Positions 9,278 through 17,069 of a DNA stretch of 64,000 bases are shown piece after piece (within the stretch, counting starts at the first letter, position 1; the number at the start of each line of letters is the position of its first letter). A program made the translations under genes and the position numbers. Below the pieces are notes generated by a model. The model saw only the letters and a list, made by a program, of their open reading frames with translations. It ran no database searches and was not told the origin of the DNA. The DNA comes from an uncultured Rhodospirillales bacterium. Lineage in GTDB: Bacteria; Pseudomonadota; Alphaproteobacteria; CACIAM-22H2. Where the stretch lies: contig CALANV010000002.1 in the NCBI GenBank assembly GCA_937926175.1, positions 1-64,000 on the forward strand, given 5' to 3'.

Positions 9278-9916
9278 ATGCCTTTCCCCGATACACCGCT
9301 CTTCATCGCATTCGTCGTCACCGCGCTTGCGGTTATCCTGTCGCCTGGTCCCGATACCGTTTACGTGCTGACACGAAGCATCGGCGAAGGGCGCGTCTCA
9401 GGCCTGTTCGCAGCGTTCGGCATTTCCGCCGGCCTCTGCGTGCATGTCTCGGCCGCCGCACTCGGCCTGTCGAAGCTGTTCGAATATGCGCCGATCGCCT
9501 ATGACGTTTTGCGCTGGAGCGGCGTCGCCTACCTGCTCTATCTCGCTTGGCGCGCCGTCACGGAACCGGCCTCGCCCTTGACCGTACCGACGACGCTTCA
9601 AGGCGTACGCCTTGCCCAGGCCTTCGGCCAAGCGATGCTGACCAACGTGCTCAATCCCAAGGTCGCGGTCTTCTTCATCGCCTTTCTGCCGCAGTTTGCA
9701 GATCCCGCCAAAGGCTACGTCGCGCCGCAGATTCTCACGCTCGGTCTGCTGTTCATCGCTGCCGGGTTCACTTGGCTCCTGTTCCTCGTGTTGACCTTCG
9801 GCTATTTCGGCGAGTGGCTGCGGCGCAGCGTGCGATTCTGGCGCTGGCAACGGTGGATCACGGGCGCCTCGCTCGGCGGGCTCGCGATCTGGCTGGCGTT
9901 GCCGGGACGGCGCTGA
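9278..9916 (+). CDS. LysE/RhtB-family amino-acid exporter
   Basis: A 212-aa inner-membrane protein with about six hydrophobic segments. The family signature SPGPDTVYVLTRSIGEGR sits after the first segment, and GISAGLCVHV begins the second. LysE/RhtB proteins export amino acids such as lysine or homoserine lactone by proton exchange; the substrate here is unknown. AAGGGGG lies 11 nt before the ATG. Its TGA overlaps the ATG of pgpA by one base, so the two are probably translationally coupled. Confidence 0.88.
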   Translation: MPFPDTPLFIAFVVTALAVILSPGPDTVYVLTRSIGEGRVSGLFAAFGISAGLCVHVSAAALGLSKLFEYAPIAYDVLRWSGVAYLLYLAWRAVTEPASPLTVPTTLQGVRLAQAFGQAMLTNVLNPKVAVFFIAFLPQFADPAKGYVAPQILTLGLLFIAAGFTWLLFLVLTFGYFGEWLRRSVRFWRWQRWITGASLGGLAIWLALPGRR

Positions 9917-10449
9917 TGCGGCCGCTGAAGCTCGAACCGGGCCGCCTTCCGGCTGGCACGTCGCCCTGGAACCCGGCCGCTCTGCTCTCGACCTGGTTCG
10001 GCATCGGCCTGATCCCGTTCGCGGCCGGCACCTGGGGCTCGCTCGCGGCCCTGCCCTTCGCCTGGGTCGTCCAGACCTATGCCGGCGCGGTCGGCCTTCT
10101 CGTCATTGCCGCGGCGATCGCCGCAATCGGAGTCTGGGCGGCCAGTCGGCTGTGCGCGCGCTCTTCGACCCGCGATCCGGGTTTCATCGTCATCGACGAA
10201 GTCGCAGGGATGTTCCTGACACTCGTGGCCGCACCACGGACCTGGTGGGCCTACGCGCTCGGGTTCCTCATCTTTCGCGTCGCCGACATCATCAAGCCGT
10301 GGCCGGCCAGCTGGTGCGACCGCCAAGTCCATGGCGGCCTCGGGATCATGCTCGACGATCTGGCCGCCGGTCTCTACGCGTGCGTCGCGACTTGGCTCGC
10401 GGTAACCTATCTTCCGATTGCAGATGCTGTCCGATCCCTTGATCTCTGA
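9916..10449 (+). CDS. pgpA: Phosphatidylglycerophosphatase A
   Basis: A 177-aa membrane enzyme that dephosphorylates phosphatidylglycerol phosphate to phosphatidylglycerol. Family motifs are GTWGSLAALP near residue 38, the acidic FIVIDEVAGMFLTL near 95, and RVADIIKPWPA with a downstream LDDLAAG, thought to bind the metal and substrate. The start overlaps the upstream lysE-type stop. The 3' end overlaps the CinA-C amidohydrolase gene by 32 nt, so the three genes are likely one transcript. Confidence 0.92.
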   Translation: MRPLKLEPGRLPAGTSPWNPAALLSTWFGIGLIPFAAGTWGSLAALPFAWVVQTYAGAVGLLVIAAAIAAIGVWAASRLCARSSTRDPGFIVIDEVAGMFLTLVAAPRTWWAYALGFLIFRVADIIKPWPASWCDRQVHGGLGIMLDDLAAGLYACVATWLAVTYLPIADAVRSLDL

Positions 10450-10915
10450 AGCGGCGACGTTGCTCGACGTTTGCCGGCGTGCCGGCATCAGACTGGCGAC
10501 GGCCGAGTCCTGCACGGGCGGCCTGATCGCGGCGACGCTCACCGCCGTTCCCGGATCGTCGGATGTCGTCGAGCGCGGCTTCGTGACCTATTCGAACGAG
10601 GCCAAGACCGAACTCCTGGGCGTTCCGGCCGAACTCATCGCTGCGCATGGCGCGGTCAGCGAACCGGTCGCACGCGCCATGGCCGAGGGCGCGCTCATCC
10701 ACGCCCGCGCCGATGTCGCGGTCGCCGTGACCGGCATCGCCGGCCCCGGCGGCGGAACGCCCAACAAGCCGGTCGGCCTCGTGCACATCGCCTGTGCCCG
10801 CACAAACCGGACGACGCTGCACGAACGCCACGTCTTCGCGGGCGATCGCAGCACGATCCGTATGCGCGCCGTCGAGGCCGCCTTCGCGCTGATCCGCCGC
10901 CAAAGCGAAGAATGA
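10418..10915 (+). CDS. pncC: CinA C-terminal domain protein (PncC-type nicotinamide-nucleotide amidohydrolase)
   Basis: A 165-aa stand-alone CinA C-terminal domain. Family motifs are ATAESCTGG (containing the active-site Ser) near residue 30, YSNEAKTELLGV near 65, VTGIAGPGGGTPNKPVG near 105, and the C-terminal RMRAVEAAF. Enzymes of this type convert NMN to nicotinic acid mononucleotide in NAD recycling. It overlaps pgpA by 32 nt; an ATG at 10424 is the alternative start. The N-terminal CinA domain is a separate gene at 1559-2326. Confidence 0.92.
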   Translation: MQMLSDPLISEAATLLDVCRRAGIRLATAESCTGGLIAATLTAVPGSSDVVERGFVTYSNEAKTELLGVPAELIAAHGAVSEPVARAMAEGALIHARADVAVAVTGIAGPGGGTPNKPVGLVHIACARTNRTTLHERHVFAGDRSTIRMRAVEAAFALIRRQSEE

Positions 10916-10918
10916 TCC

Positions 10919-10942
10919 CCGCCGGCGCCTGCCGGCCGGCGG
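10919..10942. terminator. GC-rich stem-loop between convergent genes
   Basis: CCGCCGG (10919-10925) can pair with CCGGCGG (10936-10942) around a 10-nt loop. It lies directly after the pncC stop and before the end of the convergent COQ10/RatA gene, where a two-way terminator is expected. There is no clear U-run, so Rho-independent function is uncertain. Confidence 0.35.
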
Positions 10943-10985
10943 CGATTCACGTTCCTTGAACCGCGCGAAGTGTCGGCGCCGTCGT

Positions 10986-11492
10986 TCAAACCGGCCGCGC
11001 CGCGTTCGGCATCGAAGCCGGTTGTCCGTAGAGTTGCTTCGCCCGGCCCTCAAACGCCGCGACCATGCGCCGGACCGCCTCGTTGAACAGGGCGGCCATC
11101 AGCGACTGCAGCAGGCGAGAGTGGAACTCGAAATCGACATAGAAGTCGATCATCGTGCCGCCGCCGGGATGCTCCGGACTGGGTGGCACCGGTTCGAAAA
11201 TCCAGTGATTGTTCAGATATCGGAACGGCCCCTCGGCGTAGGTGACGTCGATCCGGTACGGCGGGCTGAGCTTGACGCGCGAGGTGAAGCGCTCGCGGAT
11301 CATGCGGAACCCGATGACGAGGTCGGCGACGAGCAGCGATTGAGGCGGCTCGGTCGAGATCGTCTCGCGCGAGCGGATGCGCGCCGCCAGACACCACGGC
11401 AGAAACTCGGGATAACGGTCGACCGACGCCACGAGCGTGAACAGCTGCTCGGGCGTATAGGGCAGGAACCGCTTTTCGGCGTGCGTGGGCAT
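10986..11492 (-). CDS. COQ10/RatA-type START-domain protein (coenzyme Q-binding)
   Basis: A 168-aa SRPBCC/START-fold protein. The opening FLPYTPEQLFTLVASVDRYPEFLPWC and the closing ALFNEAVRRMVAAFEGRA are typical of the COQ10/RatA family. Mitochondrial COQ10 binds ubiquinone and supports respiration. The E. coli homologue has been called a ribosome-association toxin (RatA), but no antitoxin is present here, so a quinone-binding role is more likely. It lies about 70 bp downstream of lipA on the same strand, a common alphaproteobacterial pairing. Confidence 0.88.
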   Translation of the reverse strand: MPTHAEKRFLPYTPEQLFTLVASVDRYPEFLPWCLAARIRSRETISTEPPQSLLVADLVIGFRMIRERFTSRVKLSPPYRIDVTYAEGPFRYLNNHWIFEPVPPSPEHPGGGTMIDFYVDFEFHSRLLQSLMAALFNEAVRRMVAAFEGRAKQLYGQPASMPNAARPV

Positions 11493-11563
11493 CTATCTTC
11501 GGCTCGTGCTCACGAGGAATCTACGGCTGCCGACCGGACGGCGGCTGCCGCTTCGCCATTCCA

Positions 11564-12514
11564 TTACTCGGCCGCGCTGAGTTTGGCCGCACGCGCGGCG
11601 CGCAGCCGCGCGAAATCGGCATCCGCATGATACGACGAACGCGTCAGCGGGCTCGCCGACACCAACAGGAACCCCTTCGCGATCGCCATCGACTCGTAGG
11701 CCTTGAATTCCTCCGGCGTCACGAAGCGATCGACCGCGGCGTGCTTGGGCGTAGGCTGCAGATACTGCCCGATCGTCAGGAAGTCGACCTCGGCCGACCG
11801 CAGGTCGTCCATGACCTGCATGACCTCGACACGATCCTCGCCCAGGCCGACCATGATACCGGACTTGGTGAAGATCGACGGATCGAGCTGCTTGACGCGG
11901 TCGAGCAGCCGCAGGCTGTGATAGTAGCGGGCCCCGGGCCGGATCGTCGGATAGAGCCGCGGCACGGTTTCGAGATTGTGGTTGAAGACGTCCGGCTTCG
12001 CGGCGACGACCAGCTCGAGCGCGCCATCCTTGCGCAGGAAGTCGGGCGTCAGAATCTCGATCGTCGTGTGCGGCGAGGACTTGCGGATCGCCTCGATGGT
12101 TCGCACGAACTGCATCGCGCCGCCGTCGTCGAGATCGTCGCGATCGACGGACGTGATGACGACATGGGTAAGCCCGAGCTTCCGGACCGCTTCCGCGACG
12201 TGCTCGGGTTCATGCGGGTCGAGCTTATCGGGCCTGCCCGTCGCCACGTTGCAGAAGGCGCAGGCTCGCGTGCAGACCGAGCCGAGGATCATGAACGTCG
12301 CGTGCTTGCGCTTCCAGCATTCGCCGATGTTCGGGCACGCCGCCTCTTCGCACACGGTGTGGAGATTGAGCCCGCGCATCAGCGCGCGCGTCTCATGGTA
12401 TTCCGCCGACGTCGGCGCCTTGACGCGGATCCACTCGGGCTTCCGCCGTTTCACCGGGTTGTCCGGCCGATGCGCCTTCTCGGGATGGCGCGGTCTTGCG
12501 AGCGGCTCTGTCAC
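11564..12514 (-). CDS. lipA: Lipoyl synthase (radical SAM)
   Basis: LipA inserts two sulfurs into protein-bound octanoyl chains, making the lipoyl groups needed by the PdhB, PdhC and other E2 proteins. Both cluster motifs are visible: the auxiliary [4Fe-4S] site CEEAACPNIGEC and the radical SAM site CTRACAFC. The tail RSSYHAD contains the conserved Ser ligand. I chose the GTG at 12514 because AAGGATT lies just upstream and it gives the family-like start TEPLARPRHPEKAHRPD; an ATG at 12571 is possible. It lies downstream of lpd, beyond a palindromic repeat. Confidence 0.95.
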   Translation of the reverse strand: MTEPLARPRHPEKAHRPDNPVKRRKPEWIRVKAPTSAEYHETRALMRGLNLHTVCEEAACPNIGECWKRKHATFMILGSVCTRACAFCNVATGRPDKLDPHEPEHVAEAVRKLGLTHVVITSVDRDDLDDGGAMQFVRTIEAIRKSSPHTTIEILTPDFLRKDGALELVVAAKPDVFNHNLETVPRLYPTIRPGARYYHSLRLLDRVKQLDPSIFTKSGIMVGLGEDRVEVMQVMDDLRSAEVDFLTIGQYLQPTPKHAAVDRFVTPEEFKAYESMAIAKGFLLVSASPLTRSSYHADADFARLRAARAAKLSAAE

Positions 12515-12590
12515 GTTCCAATCCTTCCGTTCCGACGCTACCTCGTCATGCGCGGAATTGAGGCCGCACACCCTTCGCGCTGCCCAAACC

Positions 12591-12624
12591 CGGCGTCACG
12601 GCCGGGCTTGCCCCGGTGACGCCG
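12591..12624. repeat. Palindromic intergenic repeat between lpd and lipA
   Basis: CGGCGTCAC (12591-12599) pairs perfectly with GTGACGCCG (12616-12624). The centre, CCGGGCTTGCCCCGG, is itself nearly palindromic. Dispersed palindromes of this look (GGGCTTGCCCCGG core) are common between alphaproteobacterial genes. In the transcript it would form a strong hairpin between lpd and lipA. Confidence 0.6.
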
Positions 12625-12647
12625 CGAATAACGGATAAGCCATCCCA

Positions 12648-14048
12648 TTAGAAGTGGATTGCCCGGCCGTAGGCGTCAAGCACCGACTCGTGCATCATCT
12701 CCGACAGCGTCGGATGCGGGAATACGGTGTGCATGAGCTCGGCCTCGGTCGTTTCCAGCGTCCTGGCGATGCTGAAGCCCTGGATCAGCTCGGTCACTTC
12801 CGCGCCGATCATGTGCGCCCCCAGGAGCTCCCCCGTCTTCGCGTCGAACACGGTCTTGACCATCCCCTCCGGCTCGCCAAGCGCAATGGCTTTGCCGTTG
12901 CCGATATAGGGGAAGCGGCCGATGCGGACCTGATAGCCCTTCTCCTTCGCCGCCTTTTCGGTAAGGCCCACGCTCGCGATCTGCGGCATGCAGTAGGTGC
13001 AGCCGGGAATCTTCGTCACATCCAGCGGATGCACGTCCTTCACGCCGGCGATCTTTTCGACGCAGATCACGCCCTCGTGACTTGCCTTGTGGGCGAGCCA
13101 CGGCGGCCCGACTAGGTCGCCGATCGCATAGACGCCGGGTTCGTCGGTACGCAGCCATTCGTCGACCACGACATGCGCCTTGTCGACCCGGACCTTCGTG
13201 CCCTCGAGGCCGATGTTCTCGACGTTGCCGACGATGCCCACGGCGAGAATGACCCGATCGACCGTGAGCTCGAAAGGCTTGCCGGCGGCCTCGATCGTCG
13301 CGGTGACGCTGTCGGCCCCCTTCTTCAGTGCCTTCACCGTCGCGCCGGTGTGAATCTTGATACCCTGCTTCTCGAACTGCTTGCGCGCGAAGGCGGAGAT
13401 CTCCTCGTCCTCGACGGGAAGAATGCGGTCCATCACCTCGACGACGGTCACCTCGGCGCCCATGTTGCGGTAGAAGCTCGCGAACTCGATGCCGATCGCG
13501 CCGGACCCGACGACGAGCAGCGATTTCGGCAGCGAGGGTGCGACCATCGCCTCCTTGTAGGTCCAGACGAGCTTGCCGTCGGGATCGAGTCCCGGCAGCG
13601 TGCGGGCGCGGGCGCCGGTCGCGAGAATGATGTGCTTCGCGCCGAGATCGGCGACGGGCTTGCCGTCTTTCGTCACGCTCACCTTGCCCCGGCCGGCAAG
13701 ACGGCCGCTGCCGTCGAAGACAGTGACCTTGTTCTTCTTGAGCAGGTGCTTGACGCCGGCCGCGAGCTGTGCGGCCACCTTGCGTGAGCGGTCGACCACC
13801 TTCTTCCAGTCGACCGAGACGTTCTCGACTTTGAAGCCGTAGGCATCCGCATGGCGCAGCAGGTGCCCCACCTCGGCGGTGCGCAGCAGCGCCTTGGTCG
13901 GTATGCAGCCCCAGTTGAGACAGATGCCGCCCAGATGTTCGCGCTCCACGAGTGCGGTGTTCAGGTTGAGTTGTGCCGCACGGATCGCCGCGACATATCC
14001 ACCCGGACCACCGCCGATGATGACGACGTCGAAATTCTGCTCAGCCAT
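12648..14048 (-). CDS. lpd: Dihydrolipoyl dehydrogenase (E3)
   Basis: E3 reoxidises dihydrolipoyl groups using NAD+. Residues 1-40 form the FAD site (VIIGGGPGGYVAAIRA). GGICLNWGCIPTKAL contains the redox-active disulfide, and a second nucleotide-binding segment LLVVGSGAIGIEFASFY is near residue 180. The C-terminal HTVFPHPTLSEMMHE provides the catalytic His-Glu pair. I chose the ATG at 14048 because the longer frame adds a non-family extension. The product is 466 aa. It lies downstream of pdhC, separated by about 160 bp holding a palindromic repeat. Confidence 0.96.
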   Translation of the reverse strand: MAEQNFDVVIIGGGPGGYVAAIRAAQLNLNTALVEREHLGGICLNWGCIPTKALLRTAEVGHLLRHADAYGFKVENVSVDWKKVVDRSRKVAAQLAAGVKHLLKKNKVTVFDGSGRLAGRGKVSVTKDGKPVADLGAKHIILATGARARTLPGLDPDGKLVWTYKEAMVAPSLPKSLLVVGSGAIGIEFASFYRNMGAEVTVVEVMDRILPVEDEEISAFARKQFEKQGIKIHTGATVKALKKGADSVTATIEAAGKPFELTVDRVILAVGIVGNVENIGLEGTKVRVDKAHVVVDEWLRTDEPGVYAIGDLVGPPWLAHKASHEGVICVEKIAGVKDVHPLDVTKIPGCTYCMPQIASVGLTEKAAKEKGYQVRIGRFPYIGNGKAIALGEPEGMVKTVFDAKTGELLGAHMIGAEVTELIQGFSIARTLETTEAELMHTVFPHPTLSEMMHESVLDAYGRAIHF

Positions 14049-14112
14049 TTTCGTCCGCTCTCCGGGCCTCATGCCTCGAGGAGCTCGGCATGACGCCTCG
14101 CATGAATAACGC

Positions 14113-14205
14113 GCCTCACCCTGCGCCCCTCGTCCCGAGCGCATGCGCTCTACCCTTCGACAAGGTCAGGATAAGGTGCATGTGACAATGGGCGAAGGGT
14201 GAGGC
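14113..14205. repeat. REP-like inverted repeat between pdhC and lpd
   Basis: GCCTCACCCTGCGCCC (14113-14128) is the inverse complement of GGGCGAAGGGTGAGGC (14190-14205) with one mismatch in 16. Inside it, ACCCTTCG (14152-14159) also pairs with CGAAGGGT (14193-14200). The inner text CCCTTCGACAAGGTCAGG resembles a very widespread alphaproteobacterial dispersed repeat. It would form a large RNA hairpin between the E2 and E3 reading frames. Confidence 0.65.
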
Positions 14206-14211
14206 CGACAC

Positions 14212-15585
14212 TTACAGCAGCATCATGATGGGGTTTTCGACGATGGCCTTGAAGGCCTGCAGGAATTCGGCGCCGACCGCACCATCGACGACGCGGTGAT
14301 CGACCGAAAGCGTGCAGCTCATCACCGTCGCCACGGCAAGCGCACCGTTCTTCACCACCGGCCGCTGTTCGCCCGCGCCCACCGCCAGGATGCAACCCTG
14401 CGGCGGGTTGATCACCGCCGCGAAGTCCTTGATCCCGTACATGCCGAGATTGGAGATCGAGAACGTGCCGCCCTGATACTCCTCGGGCTTGAGCTTGCCT
14501 TCCCGAGCGCGGGCGATGAAGTCCTTCATCTCGCGCGAGATCTGGAGGAGCCCCTTCTGGTCGGCATTGCGGACGATCGGCGTGATCAATCCGTTCGGGA
14601 TCGCGACCGCGACCGAGATGTCGACGGTCTCGAACAGCAGCGTGCCTGCCTCGCTCCAGGCGGCGTTTGCCGCCGGCACGCGCCTGAGCGCGATGGCCGC
14701 GGCCTTGATGATGAAATCGTTGACCGAGAGCTTGTAGGCACCCTCGCCCTTCTCCGGCGCCTTCGCATTGATCTCGGCGCGCGCAGCGAGGAGTGCGTCG
14801 ATCTCGCAGTCGACCGTCAGGTAGAAATGCGGCACCTGCTGCTTGGACTCGGTCAGCCGGCGCGCAATCACCTTGCGCATGGTCGAGTGCGGCATGAGCT
14901 TGTAGGGCGAGCCCATCGCCACCTCGGCGGCCGGCGGGGCCTGGACCGGGGTCGGCGCCGGCTGCGGCGCGCGCGCGACGGCAGGTGCCGCGCCGCGGCG
15001 GAGCGCAGCCTCGACATCCACCTTGATGATGCGTCCGCCCGGACCCGACCCGGTCAATTGCGACAGATCGAGCCCGGCCTGCTCGGCCATCCGCCGTGCG
15101 AGCGGACTTGCGAACACGCGCGCACCCGCGGCCGCTGCCGGCGGCGTCGGAGCCGGGCGATGCGCCCCCGCCGCCGAACCGCCGGATTCGGCACCCGACG
15201 GCCGTGATCCGCCGCCAGGTGCGGCCTCCACGGCCGAGAGCTGCGGCCCGCGCGGCTCCGGTGCCTTCGTCTGGGGTGCCGCCGGCGCCGGTGCCTCGGC
15301 CTTTGCGCCGCCATCGAACTTGGCAAGCGCGGAGGCATCCTCGCCTTCCGCCAGGATGAGGGCGATGGGCGTGTTGACCTTCACGCCCTCGGTGCCGGCC
15401 GGCACCAGGATCTTGCCGAGCGTACCCTCGTCGACCGCCTCGACCTCCATCGTCGCCTTGTCGGTCTCGATCTCGGCAATCACGTCGCCCGACTTGACGA
15501 CATCCCCTTCCTTCTTCTTCCACGCCGCCAGCTTGCCTTCCGTCATGGTTGGCGACAGCGCCGGCATCAGTACTTCGATCGGCAT
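14212..15585 (-). CDS. pdhC: Pyruvate dehydrogenase E2, dihydrolipoamide acetyltransferase
   Basis: The 457-aa core subunit transfers acetyl from the lipoyl arm to CoA. Domains in order: one lipoyl domain (residues 1-80, lipoylated Lys in ETDKATMEVE), an Ala/Pro-rich linker, the peripheral subunit-binding domain (about 165-200, FASPLARRMAEQ), and the catalytic domain from about 225 with active-site HRVVDGAVGAEF. There is one lipoyl domain, against three in E. coli. The first 99 codons repeat the start of pdhB exactly at DNA level. It is third in pdhA-pdhB-pdhC-lpd. Confidence 0.96.
   Translation of the reverse strand: MPIEVLMPALSPTMTEGKLAAWKKKEGDVVKSGDVIAEIETDKATMEVEAVDEGTLGKILVPAGTEGVKVNTPIALILAEGEDASALAKFDGGAKAEAPAPAAPQTKAPEPRGPQLSAVEAAPGGGSRPSGAESGGSAAGAHRPAPTPPAAAAGARVFASPLARRMAEQAGLDLSQLTGSGPGGRIIKVDVEAALRRGAAPAVARAPQPAPTPVQAPPAAEVAMGSPYKLMPHSTMRKVIARRLTESKQQVPHFYLTVDCEIDALLAARAEINAKAPEKGEGAYKLSVNDFIIKAAAIALRRVPAANAAWSEAGTLLFETVDISVAVAIPNGLITPIVRNADQKGLLQISREMKDFIARAREGKLKPEEYQGGTFSISNLGMYGIKDFAAVINPPQGCILAVGAGEQRPVVKNGALAVATVMSCTLSVDHRVVDGAVGAEFLQAFKAIVENPIMMLL
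15289..15585 (-). repeat. 297-bp direct repeat, copy in pdhC
   Basis: From the pdhC start codon through codon 99 the DNA reads as base-for-base identical to 16716-17012 in pdhB, including synonymous positions. Identity ends at the ATG on one side and inside the linker on the other. The text encodes the lipoyl domain and the first residues of the linker. Confidence 0.93.
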
Positions 15586-15608
15586 CGCTCTCTCCCGGGC
15601 GACCAGTA

Positions 15609-17012
15609 CTATTGCTTGTAGAGAACCGCGCGGGCGGCTGCCGCAATATCTTCCGGTTGCGGCAGCGCCATGCGCTCAAGATTCGCCGCATAGGGCATCG
15701 GCACGTCCGCGCCGCACACGCGCTTGACCGGCGCATCGAGCCAGTCGAAGGCAAGCTCCATCATCCGCGCGGCGATCTCGGCGCCGATGCCCGCATAGGG
15801 CCAACCCTCCTCGACCGTGACGAGGCGGTTCGTCTTCATCACCGAATTGACGACGGTGTCGATGTCGAGCGGACGCAACGTGCGAAGGTCGATGACCTCG
15901 GCTTCGATGCCGTCCTTGGCAAGCATCTCGGCCGCCTGCAGCGACTTGCCCACCATGATCGAGAACGCGACGATGGTCACGTGGCGGCCGGTGCGCACGA
16001 CCTTTGCCTTGCCGATCGGCACGAGGAATTCGGGATCCTCCGGCACCGGGCCGGACAGGCCGTAGAGCACCTCGTTCTCGAGGAAGATCACTGGATTGGG
16101 ATCGCGGATCGCGGATTTGAGCAGGCCCTTGGCATCGGCCGGGGACCACGGGCTTACGACCTTGAGGCCGGGGACATGGGCATACCAGCTCGCGAAGCAT
16201 TGCGAATGCTGCGCGGCGACGCGGGCCGCGGCACCGTTGGGACCGCGGAACACGATCGGGCATCCCATCTGTCCGCCGGACATGTAGAGCGTCTTGGCGG
16301 CCGAGTTGATGATCTGGTCCATCGCCTGCATGGCGAAGTTGAACGTCATGAACTCGACGATCGGTCGCAGGCCCATGAACGCCGCACCGACGCCGAGGCC
16401 GGCGAAGCCGTGCTCCGTGATCGGCGTGTCGATGACGCGGCGGCTCCCGAACTCCTGCAGCAGCCCCTGGCTCACCTTATAGGCGCCCTGGTATTCGCCG
16501 ACCTCCTCGCCCATCAGGAAGACGGTCTCGTCGCGGCGCATCTCCTCGGCCATGGCGTCGCGCAGAGCCTCGCGCACGGTGAGCGTGACGGTCTTGCCGT
16601 ATTCGCGCTCCTCGGGGACGCTTGCCGATGCCGGCGGTTTCGGTCGTCTGGCTTCGGTCTGCGGCGCAGGCTCCCGTGACTGGGTTGCGGCGACGTTCGC
16701 CTGCGCGTCCGCGGGCGGTGCCTCGGCCTTTGCGCCGCCATCGAACTTGGCAAGCGCGGAGGCATCCTCGCCTTCCGCCAGGATGAGGGCGATGGGCGTG
16801 TTGACCTTCACGCCCTCGGTGCCGGCCGGCACCAGGATCTTGCCGAGCGTACCCTCGTCGACCGCCTCGACCTCCATCGTCGCCTTGTCGGTCTCGATCT
16901 CGGCAATCACGTCGCCCGACTTGACGACATCCCCTTCCTTCTTCTTCCACGCCGCCAGCTTGCCTTCCGTCATGGTTGGCGACAGCGCCGGCATCAGTAC
17001 TTCGATCGGCAT
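15609..17012 (-). CDS. pdhB: Pyruvate dehydrogenase E1 beta subunit with N-terminal lipoyl domain
   Basis: The 467-aa chain has a lipoyl domain at residues 1-80 (lipoyl Lys in ETDKATMEVE) and a short variable linker to about 140. The E1-beta transketolase-like domain follows (TVREALRDAMAEEM, EEVGEYQGAYKVS, GLGVGAAFMGLRPIVEFM, FRGPNG). Lipoyl-bearing E1-beta is known in alphaproteobacteria such as Sinorhizobium and Zymomonas. With PdhA it decarboxylates pyruvate using TPP and reductively acetylates lipoyl groups. It lies 23 nt upstream of the pdhC start and 57 nt after the pdhA stop. Confidence 0.96.
   Translation of the reverse strand: MPIEVLMPALSPTMTEGKLAAWKKKEGDVVKSGDVIAEIETDKATMEVEAVDEGTLGKILVPAGTEGVKVNTPIALILAEGEDASALAKFDGGAKAEAPPADAQANVAATQSREPAPQTEARRPKPPASASVPEEREYGKTVTLTVREALRDAMAEEMRRDETVFLMGEEVGEYQGAYKVSQGLLQEFGSRRVIDTPITEHGFAGLGVGAAFMGLRPIVEFMTFNFAMQAMDQIINSAAKTLYMSGGQMGCPIVFRGPNGAAARVAAQHSQCFASWYAHVPGLKVVSPWSPADAKGLLKSAIRDPNPVIFLENEVLYGLSGPVPEDPEFLVPIGKAKVVRTGRHVTIVAFSIMVGKSLQAAEMLAKDGIEAEVIDLRTLRPLDIDTVVNSVMKTNRLVTVEEGWPYAGIGAEIAARMMELAFDWLDAPVKRVCGADVPMPYAANLERMALPQPEDIAAAARAVLYKQ
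16716..17012 (-). repeat. 297-bp direct repeat, copy in pdhB
   Basis: Partner of 15289-15585. I compared the two row by row and saw no difference. Flanking bases differ at once on both sides: the 5' leaders just outside the ATG are unrelated, and the linker diverges after codon 99. Confidence 0.93.
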
Positions 17013-17069
17013 GAATTCCCCGAATTCTTCGTCGTTTGTTGTGATGCAGACGCGCGCAATACGCGCGGC

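Noticed and set aside
10986..11492. RatA toxin of a toxin-antitoxin pair
   Set aside because: No antitoxin gene is adjacent and the lipA neighbourhood fits the COQ10-like quinone-binding role better.
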